Source: an uncultured Methanomicrobiales archaeon (lineage in GTDB: Archaea > Halobacteriota > Methanomicrobia > Methanomicrobiales > Methanospirillaceae). From it: DNA of 64,000 bases. Each line of letters opens with the position of its first letter. The stretch's first letter is position 1. The notes beneath the pieces were generated by a model. It saw only the letters and a program-made list of their open reading frames with translations. It was not told where the DNA came from and did no database searches. The DNA is taken from NCBI GenBank assembly GCA_949320185.1, contig CASGHK010000039.1, positions 1 through 64,000 on the forward strand, read 5' to 3'. The position numbers and the translations under genes were made by a program. Positions 16,782 through 25,358 of the stretch are shown piece after piece.

Positions 16782-17809
16782 CACCCTTCTCCTCGCTCTC
16801 CGTTCTTTTCCGGGAGCAGATGAAGCACCGTCCGGGAGAATACAGCCCGCGCCTGCGCCCCTGGTACCGGGCCGAAGCCAGGAGTACCGTGGACGAACCC
16901 GACGAGGACTGCTGGTCCGTCCGGTCCTTCGACCCGGATGCGGACACGCTCGACCGGCCCGAACGGTTCGACCGTCTCGACCGTCCCAGCCAGTCCGATC
17001 GCCCCTTGAGGGGTAACGCTGTCGATCGGCCTGACCGAGACGTGAGAGGTTCCAACCATAATCCATCCTTTCCATCCCCGTTCGATATGGTTCGCCGGGA
17101 TGAGGTTCGGTACCCCGATCGCCCGGGCGGCCCTGAGGCTGGGCGGCGTTCCAACAAGGTCCGCGTACACCCCGTCCGCGACGATCTCACCGCCTTCGAG
17201 GACGACCGCCCGGTCAGCTCCAGCAGCAGCCTCGTCGGCCGCATGGGTCACCTCAAGCACGGTCAGGTCGATTGTACGGCGGACCTGCAGGAGCTCGGCG
17301 CGGCAGGCAGCCCGCGTCGTCGGGTCGAGGGCAGCGAACGGCTCGTCCAGAAGGAGGAGATCGGCCCCGGCAGCGAGTGCCCGGGCGATCGCCACCCTTT
17401 GCTGTTCGCCCCCCGAGAGTGTCATCGGTCGGCGGTTGGCTAGTGCCGCGCATCCGAGCCGTTCCAGCACCACCTCTGCCTCGCGACGCCGCTCTCGCCG
17501 ACCGACGCCGCGCATCTGCAGGCCGAATGCCACGTTCTCGACGACCGAGAGGTGGGGGAAGAGACTATAATGCTGGAAGACGAGCCCTATCCGGCGTGCC
17601 TCGGGGACGAGATCCTTCGCCTCTTCTCCCCTGAGGCGGATCGATCCTCTGTCGAGCGGGGCGAGGCCCGCAATCGCCCGGAGAAAGAGGCTCTTGCCCG
17701 CCCCCGAGGGTCCGATGACCAGGCAATGTTCACCCCGAGCAAGGGCGAACCGGTCAACGGAAAGGAGAAAGGCCCCGGCCCGGATCCGGCACCCCTCACA
17801 CCGGAGCAT
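16781..17809 (-). CDS. wtpC: tungstate/molybdate ABC transporter ATP-binding protein
   Basis: A 342-residue ABC ATPase with Walker A GPSGAGKS, Q-loop VFQHYSLFPH, signature LSGGEQQR, Walker B LLLLDEPFAALDP and the H-loop EVTHAADEA. After about residue 230 a short TOBE-like domain follows, as in molybdate/tungstate ATPases. It powers import of oxyanions through the permease encoded just upstream; the two genes overlap by 14 bases. The binding protein WtpA is not adjacent but lies at the far end of the island (26781-27773). Confidence 0.9.
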   Translation of the reverse strand: MLRCEGCRIRAGAFLLSVDRFALARGEHCLVIGPSGAGKSLFLRAIAGLAPLDRGSIRLRGEEAKDLVPEARRIGLVFQHYSLFPHLSVVENVAFGLQMRGVGRRERRREAEVVLERLGCAALANRRPMTLSGGEQQRVAIARALAAGADLLLLDEPFAALDPTTRAACRAELLQVRRTIDLTVLEVTHAADEAAAGADRAVVLEGGEIVADGVYADLVGTPPSLRAARAIGVPNLIPANHIERGWKGWIMVGTSHVSVRPIDSVTPQGAIGLAGTVETVEPFGPVERVRIRVEGPDGPAVLVGFVHGTPGFGPVPGAQARAVFSRTVLHLLPEKNGERGEG

Positions 17810-18623
17810 CAGGCCTCCAGAGGAAGAGTGCCGCCCGCCTCAGGCCGAAGAGGACCGCGCCGCAGACGAGGAGGAATACGACCGCAATCGCCACCGTGTC
17901 AGCGAGGCCGTACTGCGTGAACCGCGTGTAGATAAGGGTCGAGATGACGAGCGGGTGGTAGGCGACCATCACCACGGCAGCGAACTCCCCAACAGCCCTC
18001 CCCCAGGCAACGACAGCGCCTGAGAGGCACTCGCGCCCTGCAAGAGGAAGGGCAATTCGAAGAAAGGTCGATCCAGGGCCGGCGCCCAGTGTCCTCGCAA
18101 CCTCCTCGAGCTCGATTGGGACCTTGGCGAAACCGTCCCGTGCGGCCCCCACGTAGTAGGGTATGCCGACGAAGAGCATCGCCGCCACGATACCCGGGAA
18201 GGCGTCCTCGAACGAGAGACCCAGCCCTCCGAAGACGATACCAAAGGGGCCGCTTCGCATGAAGAGGAGGTAGACGAGAAGGCCGGCAACCGTGTGCGGT
18301 AGTATCAGCGGAAGGTCGACGAGAGCCTCGACGAGCGGAAGGGTCCGGTTTCGCGTCCGGCTCATCAGGTAGGCGAGGGGGGTGCCGAGGAGGGCCAGAA
18401 TCCCAACGGCCAGCGCAGCCGCTCCGAAGGTGATGCTTATTGCGGCGATGACCTCAGGGTCGACGGCCGCCTGTGCCAGCGCCTCTGGCTCCCCCGCCGC
18501 CCGGAGCCCGAGAGTGACGAGAGAGAGCAGGACAAGACCGACGAGGAGGGAGCCGGAGAGTATGATAGCCCCACGAGCCGCTCTGGATGACTGGAAGTGC
18601 TCGCTGCCTATCATGGACATCAT
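17796..18623 (-). CDS. wtpB: tungstate/molybdate ABC transporter permease
   Basis: A 275-residue inner-membrane permease with about six transmembrane segments. The cytoplasmic EAA loop is ELEEVARTLGAGPGSTFLRIALPLAGREC, which contacts the ATPase. It resembles ModB, TupB and WtpB permeases; together with a TOBE-bearing ATPase and the WtpA lipoprotein it is best called tungstate/molybdate transport. Several ATGs are possible (18623, 18620, 18614), with no clear ribosome site. It diverges from the first secreted-protein gene across a 106-base region that holds a conserved motif (18652-18679). Confidence 0.85.
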   Translation of the reverse strand: MMSMIGSEHFQSSRAARGAIILSGSLLVGLVLLSLVTLGLRAAGEPEALAQAAVDPEVIAAISITFGAAALAVGILALLGTPLAYLMSRTRNRTLPLVEALVDLPLILPHTVAGLLVYLLFMRSGPFGIVFGGLGLSFEDAFPGIVAAMLFVGIPYYVGAARDGFAKVPIELEEVARTLGAGPGSTFLRIALPLAGRECLSGAVVAWGRAVGEFAAVVMVAYHPLVISTLIYTRFTQYGLADTVAIAVVFLLVCGAVLFGLRRAALFLWRPDAPV

Positions 18624-18651
18624 GATCGGGTTCGGTTCAACCGGAGATAGT

Positions 18652-18679
18652 GGAATTGGTTCAATTTACCCAATTAACC
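18652..18679. promoter_or_regulatory. candidate tungstate-regulon operator, site A
   Basis: On the minus strand this reads (G)GTTAATT-GG-GTAAATTGA-A-CC-AATT. Site B (19624-19653) carries the same string of blocks: TTAATT, two bases, GTAAA, TTGA, one base, C, AATT, with one-base shifts. Site A lies between divergent wtpB and the secreted protein at 18730. Nearby, CGGTT-C-AACCG (18633-18643) is a short palindrome. Inferred role: a binding site for a regulator of both transcription directions. Confidence 0.5.
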
Positions 18680-18729
18680 GGCGCGCAAAACCGATACCGA
18701 CAAATGGGAGCGCCGGTGAAAGTGTCCGC

Positions 18730-19623
18730 ATGATCACAGGAAGGCGTTCTGTTGCACTCCTGGCACTTGTCGTCCTGCTCGTGGTGATGGCCCCCTGCGT
18801 ATCGGCGCAGACGACCTCACTCGAGCTGATCCGGTACAGCTGGGACAACACCTCGGTCGCCGAGAGCACGACCGTGAACGTCTCGTGGATGAAGATCCAT
18901 CTGCCGGTGATGGGTGACGAGACGACCCACTATCACTTCCAGGGCCCCACCTTCGTCTCAACTGACCTGTGGAACCCCTCTGAAAACGTCAACCTGGACA
19001 AGATAAACGAGACTATACAGGGCACCGCAGTCCGCGACCTCTGTGACCTCGTCGGCGGCATGCGTCCGGGCGACGAGGTCCAGGTGCGGGCGGCGGACGG
19101 GTTCAAGAAACGTCTCAACTACACCAATATCTATTCGCCCCACCCCCGGCAGGGGCCGCCCGTCCTCGCCTGGTGGAACGGACGGGAAGGAGAGGCGTAC
19201 AGGGACGGCATGCGCCTCTTCTTCCTCGCCGACACCTCCACGAACTCGAAGGGCTGGCACGTATTCGGCAACGATGACATGAGGATCTGTCTCTCTCCCT
19301 CGTACTGGCACTACTTCTGGGACGGGGAGGCGAACTACCCGTCTGCCGCAGGGCTCTCGATCTCACATGTCGCACGGCTGGAGATCTTCCCCGCACCAAC
19401 TCCAGTGCCCGTGCCTCCTCAACAGGTGGCACCGGGTGACTGGGACAGGGATGGAAAGTACGAGGACGTGAACGGCAACGGGCGTGCGGATTTCGCCGAC
19501 GTGGTCCTCTTCTTCAACCAGATGACCTGGATCGCGACGAACGAACCGGTCCCCGCCTTTGACTTCAATAACAACAACCGGATCGACTTCGCCGATGTGG
19601 TCCGCCTCTTCGAGAAGCTCTGA
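18730..19623 (+). CDS. secreted protein with island-specific N-domain and dockerin-like pair
   Basis: A 297-residue exported protein. A signal peptide (about 1-24, ending VSAQ) precedes a roughly 200-residue domain shared with three other proteins here. Its hallmarks are THYHFQGPTF, VNLDKINETIQGTAVRDLC, DLVGGMRPGDEVQVRAADGF, a PRQGPPVLAWW-type strand and GWHVFGNDDM. After a Pro-rich linker, residues about 237-297 form two EF-hand-like loops (DWDRDGKYEDVNGNGRADF and FDFNNNNRIDFADVV), as in type I dockerins, which bind Ca2+ and dock onto cohesins. No cohesin is visible in the window. Divergent from wtpB; site A is 50 bases upstream. Confidence 0.8.
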   Translation: MITGRRSVALLALVVLLVVMAPCVSAQTTSLELIRYSWDNTSVAESTTVNVSWMKIHLPVMGDETTHYHFQGPTFVSTDLWNPSENVNLDKINETIQGTAVRDLCDLVGGMRPGDEVQVRAADGFKKRLNYTNIYSPHPRQGPPVLAWWNGREGEAYRDGMRLFFLADTSTNSKGWHVFGNDDMRICLSPSYWHYFWDGEANYPSAAGLSISHVARLEIFPAPTPVPVPPQQVAPGDWDRDGKYEDVNGNGRADFADVVLFFNQMTWIATNEPVPAFDFNNNNRIDFADVVRLFEKL

Positions 19624-19653
19624 GTTAAATTGATCAACTTTACTTAATTAATC
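19624..19653. promoter_or_regulatory. candidate tungstate-regulon operator, site B
   Basis: Reads on the minus strand as GATTAATT-AA-GTAAA-G-TTGA-T-C-AATT-TAAC, matching site A block for block. It lies immediately after the stop of the dockerin-bearing gene and 105 bases upstream of the five-gene unit that ends in wtpA. A second AT-rich element (ATCTATTTAC, 19671-19680) may be the TATA box of that unit. Confidence 0.5.
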
Positions 19654-19758
19654 TGGGAAAGAAACAAAAATCTATTTACCGCACGCGGGTGAAGTTTCTG
19701 TCGTTCTGATCTTGGCGAAGCGGCGACCTTCGGTCTTCGCTCCCGACCAGAGGAGATT

Positions 19759-22700
19759 ATGATGAGACAGACTCGACTTCTGCTGCTCCTGCTCGTGGTA
19801 CTGCTCGTGGCCGCTCCGGCTGCCGCACAGACGACGCAGGTGTCAGTAATCCGCTACGAGAGCGACGGTACAACCGTCGCAGACCAGGTGACCCATGATG
19901 TCGCCTGGATGGAGAGCAACCTCCCGATCTTCGGTGACGGCACGACACCCTACCTCTTCCAGGGACCGATCGTCGAGTCCTCGGCAGGAGACCCGGCGAA
20001 GTGGAACCCGGCCGAAGACAGCAACCTGGGCAAGGTGAACGAGACGATCAAGGGCTCCTACCTCAAGGACCTCTGTAACCTCGTCGGCGGCATGCAGCCC
20101 GGCGGTGAGGTAAAGATCAGCGCGAGCGACGGCTTTTCGGTCCGGCTCGGGTATGACAACGTCATGACGCCCCTGCCGCGCCAGGGCGCGCCGGTGATCG
20201 CCTGGTGGACCGCCCGCGAGGGGTATGGGTACCAGGAGGGGATGCGCCTCTTCTTCGGTGCCGACGATTCGGTGAACCCGTACGGCTGGCACGTCTTTGG
20301 CCACCAGGACATGAAGGAGACGATGGACGAGAAGTACTGGGGCTGGTACGGCGGCAAGGGCAATCTCCCCTCGGCGGCCCAGCTCTCCAACAAGTTCGTC
20401 TCCAAGATCGAGATCTTCCCGGCATCCGCGTCTGACTGGACGCTCCTTATGAACGGGTCCATCAAGCGCGATATCACCAAGTCCTACTTCGAGCAGGGTC
20501 TTTCGTGGCCCGGGCACCGCGCCCAGTACACGGACTCGGACGGAAGGGTATGGGAGGGCATGCCGCTCTGGCGTCTCGTCGGATACGTCGATGACGACAA
20601 CGAGCACGGACAGGTCGCCTTCAATCGGACGCTGCTCGATCCGGGGTACACGATCACGGTGATCGCGCCCGATTACTCCCGGACCTTTTCGAGTGGTGAG
20701 GTGGCGTTCAACTCCAACTATATCGTCGCCAACTCCCTGAACGGGACACCCCTGCCTGCGCAGATCAACGGTAAAAACGTCTGGCCGCTCAAGCTCGTAG
20801 GTGTAAATGCCACCGGCGGCAAGTCGGTCGGCAACATCACCGAGATCCGCCTCAACGGCGTTCCGGTTACGGTTCCGACCGTCTCCCCGACGACCACGAT
20901 CACGCCATCGCCGTCAACCTCCGTCACCCCGGCACCCACGTGGACCATCAAGGTCTCGGGATACACCGACTACACGATGACCAGCCAGTACTGGGACGAG
21001 GCGATGTCCTGCGGCGGGCACACCGGCATCTACAATGATGCCACCGGCGAGTGGATGGGCCTGCCCCTCTGGCGCCTCGTCGGGCTCGTCGACGACCAGC
21101 TCGGTCACGAGGTGTTGATCGGCGCGTACAACCAGACCCTTGCCCAGATGGGCTACACGGTCCGTGTCATCGCCGGCGACAACTACAACAGGACCTTCAC
21201 GAGCCAGGAGATCCTCCGTTCGGGGAATTACCTTCTCGCCTCGCGCCTGAACGGTACCGCCCTTCCGGCCCAGATCAACGGCAAGAACGTCTGGCCGGTG
21301 AAACTCGTCGGGGCCAATGCCACCGGCGGGAAGTCGATCGGGAACGTGGTCGAGATCCGGCTCGAGGGCCTTCCGACCGCGCCGACGACCCCGACGCCAA
21401 CGCCAACCCCAACGACTGGCGAGACTGACATGCTCTTCAACGGCACCCTCTCGCTCCTGCCCGGAACCTTCCCGTGCACTGCATACAACTCGGGTGAGAT
21501 CCGCCAGGTGCAGAACCTGACTCCGAACGGGGCACTCGAGCTCGCGTCGAAGGCAGGCGGCTTCACCTACAAGGCGACCGACAAGAAGTGGGAGACGATG
21601 GGCACGCTCCTGCTCGATGGAGCCGGCGCCTACGACTACAACCGGACCACGCAGATGGTCTGGGCGTACCGTGTGAACGGCGAGAAGAAGAACGACTTCT
21701 CGGCGACCGAGGGAATGTCAGTCTACCGGCTCAATAACAACGACCTGGTCGAGTTCTATTTCGGAGCCGACGGTGCGGCCTTCGAGGATGCCACCGCAGT
21801 GATCCGCGTCCGGGTCCAGATCCCCCGGCAGACCGTCGTCTTCGACGGTGACCTCACCCTTGTGAACGGTACATTCCCGGCCTTCGCGTACAACTCCGGT
21901 GCAACACGCCCGGTCAACAACCTGACGGTCCACGGTGCGCTCGACGCTGCGTCGAAGAAGGGCCCCTTCACCTACAACGCGACCGATAAGCGCTGGGAGT
22001 ACATCAACTCCTACCTGCTCGACGGGATCGCCGGCTTCGACTACGACAAGAACCAGAACCTTTGTTGGGCCTATGCCGTGAACGGTGTCGTGATGAACGA
22101 CAACTCGGTCGACACGGGGATGAGCAACCTCGAGGTCAAGAACGGCGACCGGATCGAGTTCTTCTACGGGACTCGCGGCGGCTCGCTCCAGTCTGCCACC
22201 GCGGTGGTCCGGATACGTGCCTTTGTTGCGTCCGCCGGTGACTATTCGGTCGAGCTGAAGGGCGCCCGGACGGTCACGTTCACCAAGGCGGATATCGAGC
22301 AGGCGAAGGCTACCGGAAACGCTGCGTCCTACTCGGACGTCTCCGGCCAGTGGCAGGGCTTGCCTCTGTGGTACCTCGTTGGCGTCGTCGATGATGCCGG
22401 CACCGGAACGCCCACCTTCGACAGCTCACTCGCCGCTCAGGGCTACCTGGTGCGGGTCACCTCCGTCGATGGATACAACGTGACCCTGGAGTCGAGCGAG
22501 ATCGCCGGGAGCTCCGGGTTCATCATCGCCGATCTCCTCAACGGCGCCCCGCTCGCTGAGACGATGTGGCCGCTCCGGCTCGTCGGCTCCTCGGTGCCGC
22601 CGCACCGCTCGGTTGCCAAGGTCGCGACGATCGAACTGGTCGGCCTTCCGAGTGGCGGCGATGCCGTCGTGAACTTCACGGTTGACCGGACGACCGGCCC

Positions 22701-23751
22701 AGCCCCGCTCGTGGTCCGGTTCACCGACCACTCCACGAACATCCAGAACCGGGTCTGGGACTACGGAGACGGTTCCCGTACCTACAACACATTGAGCCCG
22801 CTCCACATCTACCGGGACCCGGGCACCTACACAGCATCGCTCACCGGGAGCGGTCCAAACGGCGGGGGTACCATGTACCAGGAGATCCTGGTCCTCCCGC
22901 CGGTCACCCCCACGGAGACCGTCACCTCGAACACGACCGTGACGGTAGAACCGACGGGGACGGGTACGCCAGAGCCCACGGTGACGATCATCCCCGGCGG
23001 TCGACAGCCGTATACACCCCACCTCCTCCCCGGACGGGTCGAGGCTGAGGACTACGACATCGGTGGCGCGGGCGTCGCCTACCAGGACACCACGCCGGGA
23101 AACATTGGTGGCGCGTACCGGCAGGACGACGTCGATATCGAACAGAACCCCTGGGAGCAGACCCCGAACGTCGGCTGGATCCGGAACGGCGAGTGGCTCG
23201 CTTACACGGTCCAGGTCGGTGACGGTGGCGTCAAAAGCATGACCGCCCGCGTCTCCACACCTGGAACTGGACGTTCCATCCGCGTCGTCGTCGACGGCGC
23301 CGAGGCAGCAACGGTCCAGGTGCCGGATACCGGTGACTTCTCACGTTTCACGACGGTCTCTGTCCCGCTCACAATGGCGACAGGTGCCCACGACCTCCGC
23401 CTTGAGTTCTCGGGTGACGGTCAGAACCTGAACTGGGTCGAGTTCTCCTCCGGCCAGGTCACCGTGCCGACCACCCCGGTGCAGCAGGGTGCGACCTTCA
23501 ACGTCGCGCCGAACCCGGTGGCGAAGTCGGCAGCGATCAGGTTCACCCTGGTCCCGGCGGCCGGCAAGACCGTTCGCGGAGCCTGGTGGACCTTCGACAA
23601 GGTCGGCCACTATGGTACCTGGAACTCTCGGGTGACAAACCCGACGTTCTTCTACCCCAGGACCGGCACCTACACCCCGCTCGTGAAGATCACCTATACG
23701 GACGGTTCGTCTGAGACCGTCGAACGGGTGAATCTCGTTACGGTCAGGTAG
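19759..23751 (+). CDS. giant secreted mosaic protein with three SUOX-fold domains
   Basis: A 1330-residue exported protein. In order: signal peptide (1-24); the island N-domain (25-225); a sulfite-oxidase-fold (Oxidored_molyb-like) domain (225-375; WEGMPLWRLVGYVDD, LVGVNATGGKSVGNITEIRL); a second (395-550; MSCGGHTGIYNDATGEWMG, LWRLVGLVDD); two DUF4430-like domains (about 556-690 and 693-825; WAYRVNGEKKN and WAYAVNGVVMN); a third SUOX-like domain (830-970); a PKD domain (975-1055; WDYGDGS); a CBM6-like carbohydrate-binding domain (1090-1235; RVEAEDYDIGG, GWIRNGEWLAYTV); and a C-terminal PKD-like domain. Only the second SUOX-like domain has a Cys (Cys418) where catalytic members hold the Mo-ligand Cys. 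No membrane anchor is seen. AGAGGAG precedes the ATG. First gene of the unit ending in wtpA. Confidence 0.85.
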   Translation: MMRQTRLLLLLLVVLLVAAPAAAQTTQVSVIRYESDGTTVADQVTHDVAWMESNLPIFGDGTTPYLFQGPIVESSAGDPAKWNPAEDSNLGKVNETIKGSYLKDLCNLVGGMQPGGEVKISASDGFSVRLGYDNVMTPLPRQGAPVIAWWTAREGYGYQEGMRLFFGADDSVNPYGWHVFGHQDMKETMDEKYWGWYGGKGNLPSAAQLSNKFVSKIEIFPASASDWTLLMNGSIKRDITKSYFEQGLSWPGHRAQYTDSDGRVWEGMPLWRLVGYVDDDNEHGQVAFNRTLLDPGYTITVIAPDYSRTFSSGEVAFNSNYIVANSLNGTPLPAQINGKNVWPLKLVGVNATGGKSVGNITEIRLNGVPVTVPTVSPTTTITPSPSTSVTPAPTWTIKVSGYTDYTMTSQYWDEAMSCGGHTGIYNDATGEWMGLPLWRLVGLVDDQLGHEVLIGAYNQTLAQMGYTVRVIAGDNYNRTFTSQEILRSGNYLLASRLNGTALPAQINGKNVWPVKLVGANATGGKSIGNVVEIRLEGLPTAPTTPTPTPTPTTGETDMLFNGTLSLLPGTFPCTAYNSGEIRQVQNLTPNGALELASKAGGFTYKATDKKWETMGTLLLDGAGAYDYNRTTQMVWAYRVNGEKKNDFSATEGMSVYRLNNNDLVEFYFGADGAAFEDATAVIRVRVQIPRQTVVFDGDLTLVNGTFPAFAYNSGATRPVNNLTVHGALDAASKKGPFTYNATDKRWEYINSYLLDGIAGFDYDKNQNLCWAYAVNGVVMNDNSVDTGMSNLEVKNGDRIEFFYGTRGGSLQSATAVVRIRAFVASAGDYSVELKGARTVTFTKADIEQAKATGNAASYSDVSGQWQGLPLWYLVGVVDDAGTGTPTFDSSLAAQGYLVRVTSVDGYNVTLESSEIAGSSGFIIADLLNGAPLAETMWPLRLVGSSVPPHRSVAKVATIELVGLPSGGDAVVNFTVDRTTGPAPLVVRFTDHSTNIQNRVWDYGDGSRTYNTLSPLHIYRDPGTYTASLTGSGPNGGGTMYQEILVLPPVTPTETVTSNTTVTVEPTGTGTPEPTVTIIPGGRQPYTPHLLPGRVEAEDYDIGGAGVAYQDTTPGNIGGAYRQDDVDIEQNPWEQTPNVGWIRNGEWLAYTVQVGDGGVKSMTARVSTPGTGRSIRVVVDGAEAATVQVPDTGDFSRFTTVSVPLTMATGAHDLRLEFSGDGQNLNWVEFSSGQVTVPTTPVQQGATFNVAPNPVAKSAAIRFTLVPAAGKTVRGAWWTFDKVGHYGTWNSRVTNPTFFYPRTGTYTPLVKITYTDGSSETVERVNLVTVR

Positions 23752-23761
23752 AGAGGAGGCG

Positions 23762-25357
23762 ATGGTGCCTCATACCTCCTTTTTATCCGCGGTATCCCGC
23801 TCACTGGGCCTGGCTTTCTGTCTCTGCCTCCTCGTCGGCAGCGCCTGGGCGGTCACCACCGAGGTCCACGTGGTAAAGCTCGCTGTCGATGGGAAGACCG
23901 TGATCGCCGAGAGGACCGTGGACTATCGCTGGCTCGAGTCGAACCTGCAGGTCCGCGGCGATGGTTCGACCCACTACTATCACCAGGGGCCGACCTTCGA
24001 CGACGCGGACCTCTGGGACACGAGCGAGAGCAAGAACGTCCAGGACAAGGACATGGGCGCCGTCAAGGGGACCGCCGTTCGCGACCTCTGCAGCCTCGTC
24101 GGGGGGATGCAGTCCGGTGACACGCTGGTCGTCCGCTCCGGCGACGGTTTCTCGAAGAAGTTTTCGTACAGGACCGTCTACTCACCATCCGCCCGCCAGG
24201 GGCCGATGGTCCTGACATGGTACCGGGCCGACGAGGGGTATGTCCCCGGTTACTCGACGGGCATGCGTATCGTCTTCTATGCCGATACCTCCACAAACCC
24301 GTTCGGCCTCCATGTCTTCGGCAACAGCGACATGAAGGCATCGATGCCCCAGAACGAGTGGCACTACTTCAACGGTGTCTACCCGACGACCACTGGCCTC
24401 TCGGTCCAGTCGGTGAGCGAGATCCGGATCCTGTCGACCCTCCCTGCGTCGACCACCGCACCCCCGACCACCAGGCCAACCGTCACCCCTTCACCGACCC
24501 AGAAGGTGACTCCCACTGTCACCCAGATCCCGTCAGGCACCGGGACGAAGACCCCGTCCCCATCGGCGACTCCGGCTCCTTCGGGGACCGTGCCCAACCC
24601 GTCCGGTACGACGCTACCCGTCGTGACCGGGACCCCCGTTCCAGTCACGACCGTCACCTCCGGCGGAGTCGTGACGACCATTGACGTGACGACGGGCATG
24701 ACGACCGTCTTCCCCTCCTCGGGTGGGAGCGACATCGAGCCCACCAGGTTCCCAGGTGCGACGACGAGCACTCCCGCAGGCACGTCCTCAACGACCACTG
24801 CCCCGTCGCCAGGGGTGACGACCGCATCCCCCATCTCCCCCGGCCCGTCCGTCACAGTCCCAAACCTGACTCCCGGCACCACCGGGAATATCACCATCGA
24901 GCCGTCGACCATACAGCCGGCACCGAGTCCGACCGACTATTCGAGCTCGACGGACTGGTCATACTCAGGCAGCGTGGACTACACGACCAGCGCGAGTGGA
25001 GATCCAATTACCACCATCACCACGACGGCGACACCGACTCACGAGCCGAGCACCACCACCGCTGATCCACTGGTCATCGCCACCCCCGTCTACCCCGCGG
25101 CAACCCCGGTCACCTCCGGCGTCCTCGTTAAGGTACCCACCGCCATTGAGACGCCGGACGACCGTTCGTACAACCGCACGGTTACCCGATCCCTCGGGTT
25201 CACCTTCTCGTTCACCATTCGCGAGAGCGGTGACGGTATGCCCGTCATCGAGCCCCGCCAGTCGCGGAGCGCGGTGGTCTCCCCATACTCTCCCCTCGGG
25301 GCCTTCTGGGCCGCGATCAAGGCAATCGTGGCGATGATCGACCCCTTCTTTATTTGA
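23762..25357 (+). CDS. secreted N-domain protein with Thr/Pro stalk
   Basis: A 531-residue exported protein. The signal peptide ends near AWAV. Residues 30-225 are the island N-domain (STHYYHQGPTF, VKGTAVRDLCSLVGGMQSGD, SARQGPMVLTWY, GLHVFGNSDM). Residues about 230-470 are a low-complexity Thr/Pro/Ser/Val stalk likely to be heavily glycosylated and to project from the cell surface. The last 21 residues (PLGAFWAAIKAIVAMIDPFFI) are hydrophobic and may anchor it. It begins ten bases after the giant gene with AGAGAGGAGG as ribosome site, so it is co-transcribed. Function unknown; the surface stalk suggests display of the N-domain. Confidence 0.8.
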   Translation: MVPHTSFLSAVSRSLGLAFCLCLLVGSAWAVTTEVHVVKLAVDGKTVIAERTVDYRWLESNLQVRGDGSTHYYHQGPTFDDADLWDTSESKNVQDKDMGAVKGTAVRDLCSLVGGMQSGDTLVVRSGDGFSKKFSYRTVYSPSARQGPMVLTWYRADEGYVPGYSTGMRIVFYADTSTNPFGLHVFGNSDMKASMPQNEWHYFNGVYPTTTGLSVQSVSEIRILSTLPASTTAPPTTRPTVTPSPTQKVTPTVTQIPSGTGTKTPSPSATPAPSGTVPNPSGTTLPVVTGTPVPVTTVTSGGVVTTIDVTTGMTTVFPSSGGSDIEPTRFPGATTSTPAGTSSTTTAPSPGVTTASPISPGPSVTVPNLTPGTTGNITIEPSTIQPAPSPTDYSSSTDWSYSGSVDYTTSASGDPITTITTTATPTHEPSTTTADPLVIATPVYPAATPVTSGVLVKVPTAIETPDDRSYNRTVTRSLGFTFSFTIRESGDGMPVIEPRQSRSAVVSPYSPLGAFWAAIKAIVAMIDPFFI

Positions 25358-25358
25358 G

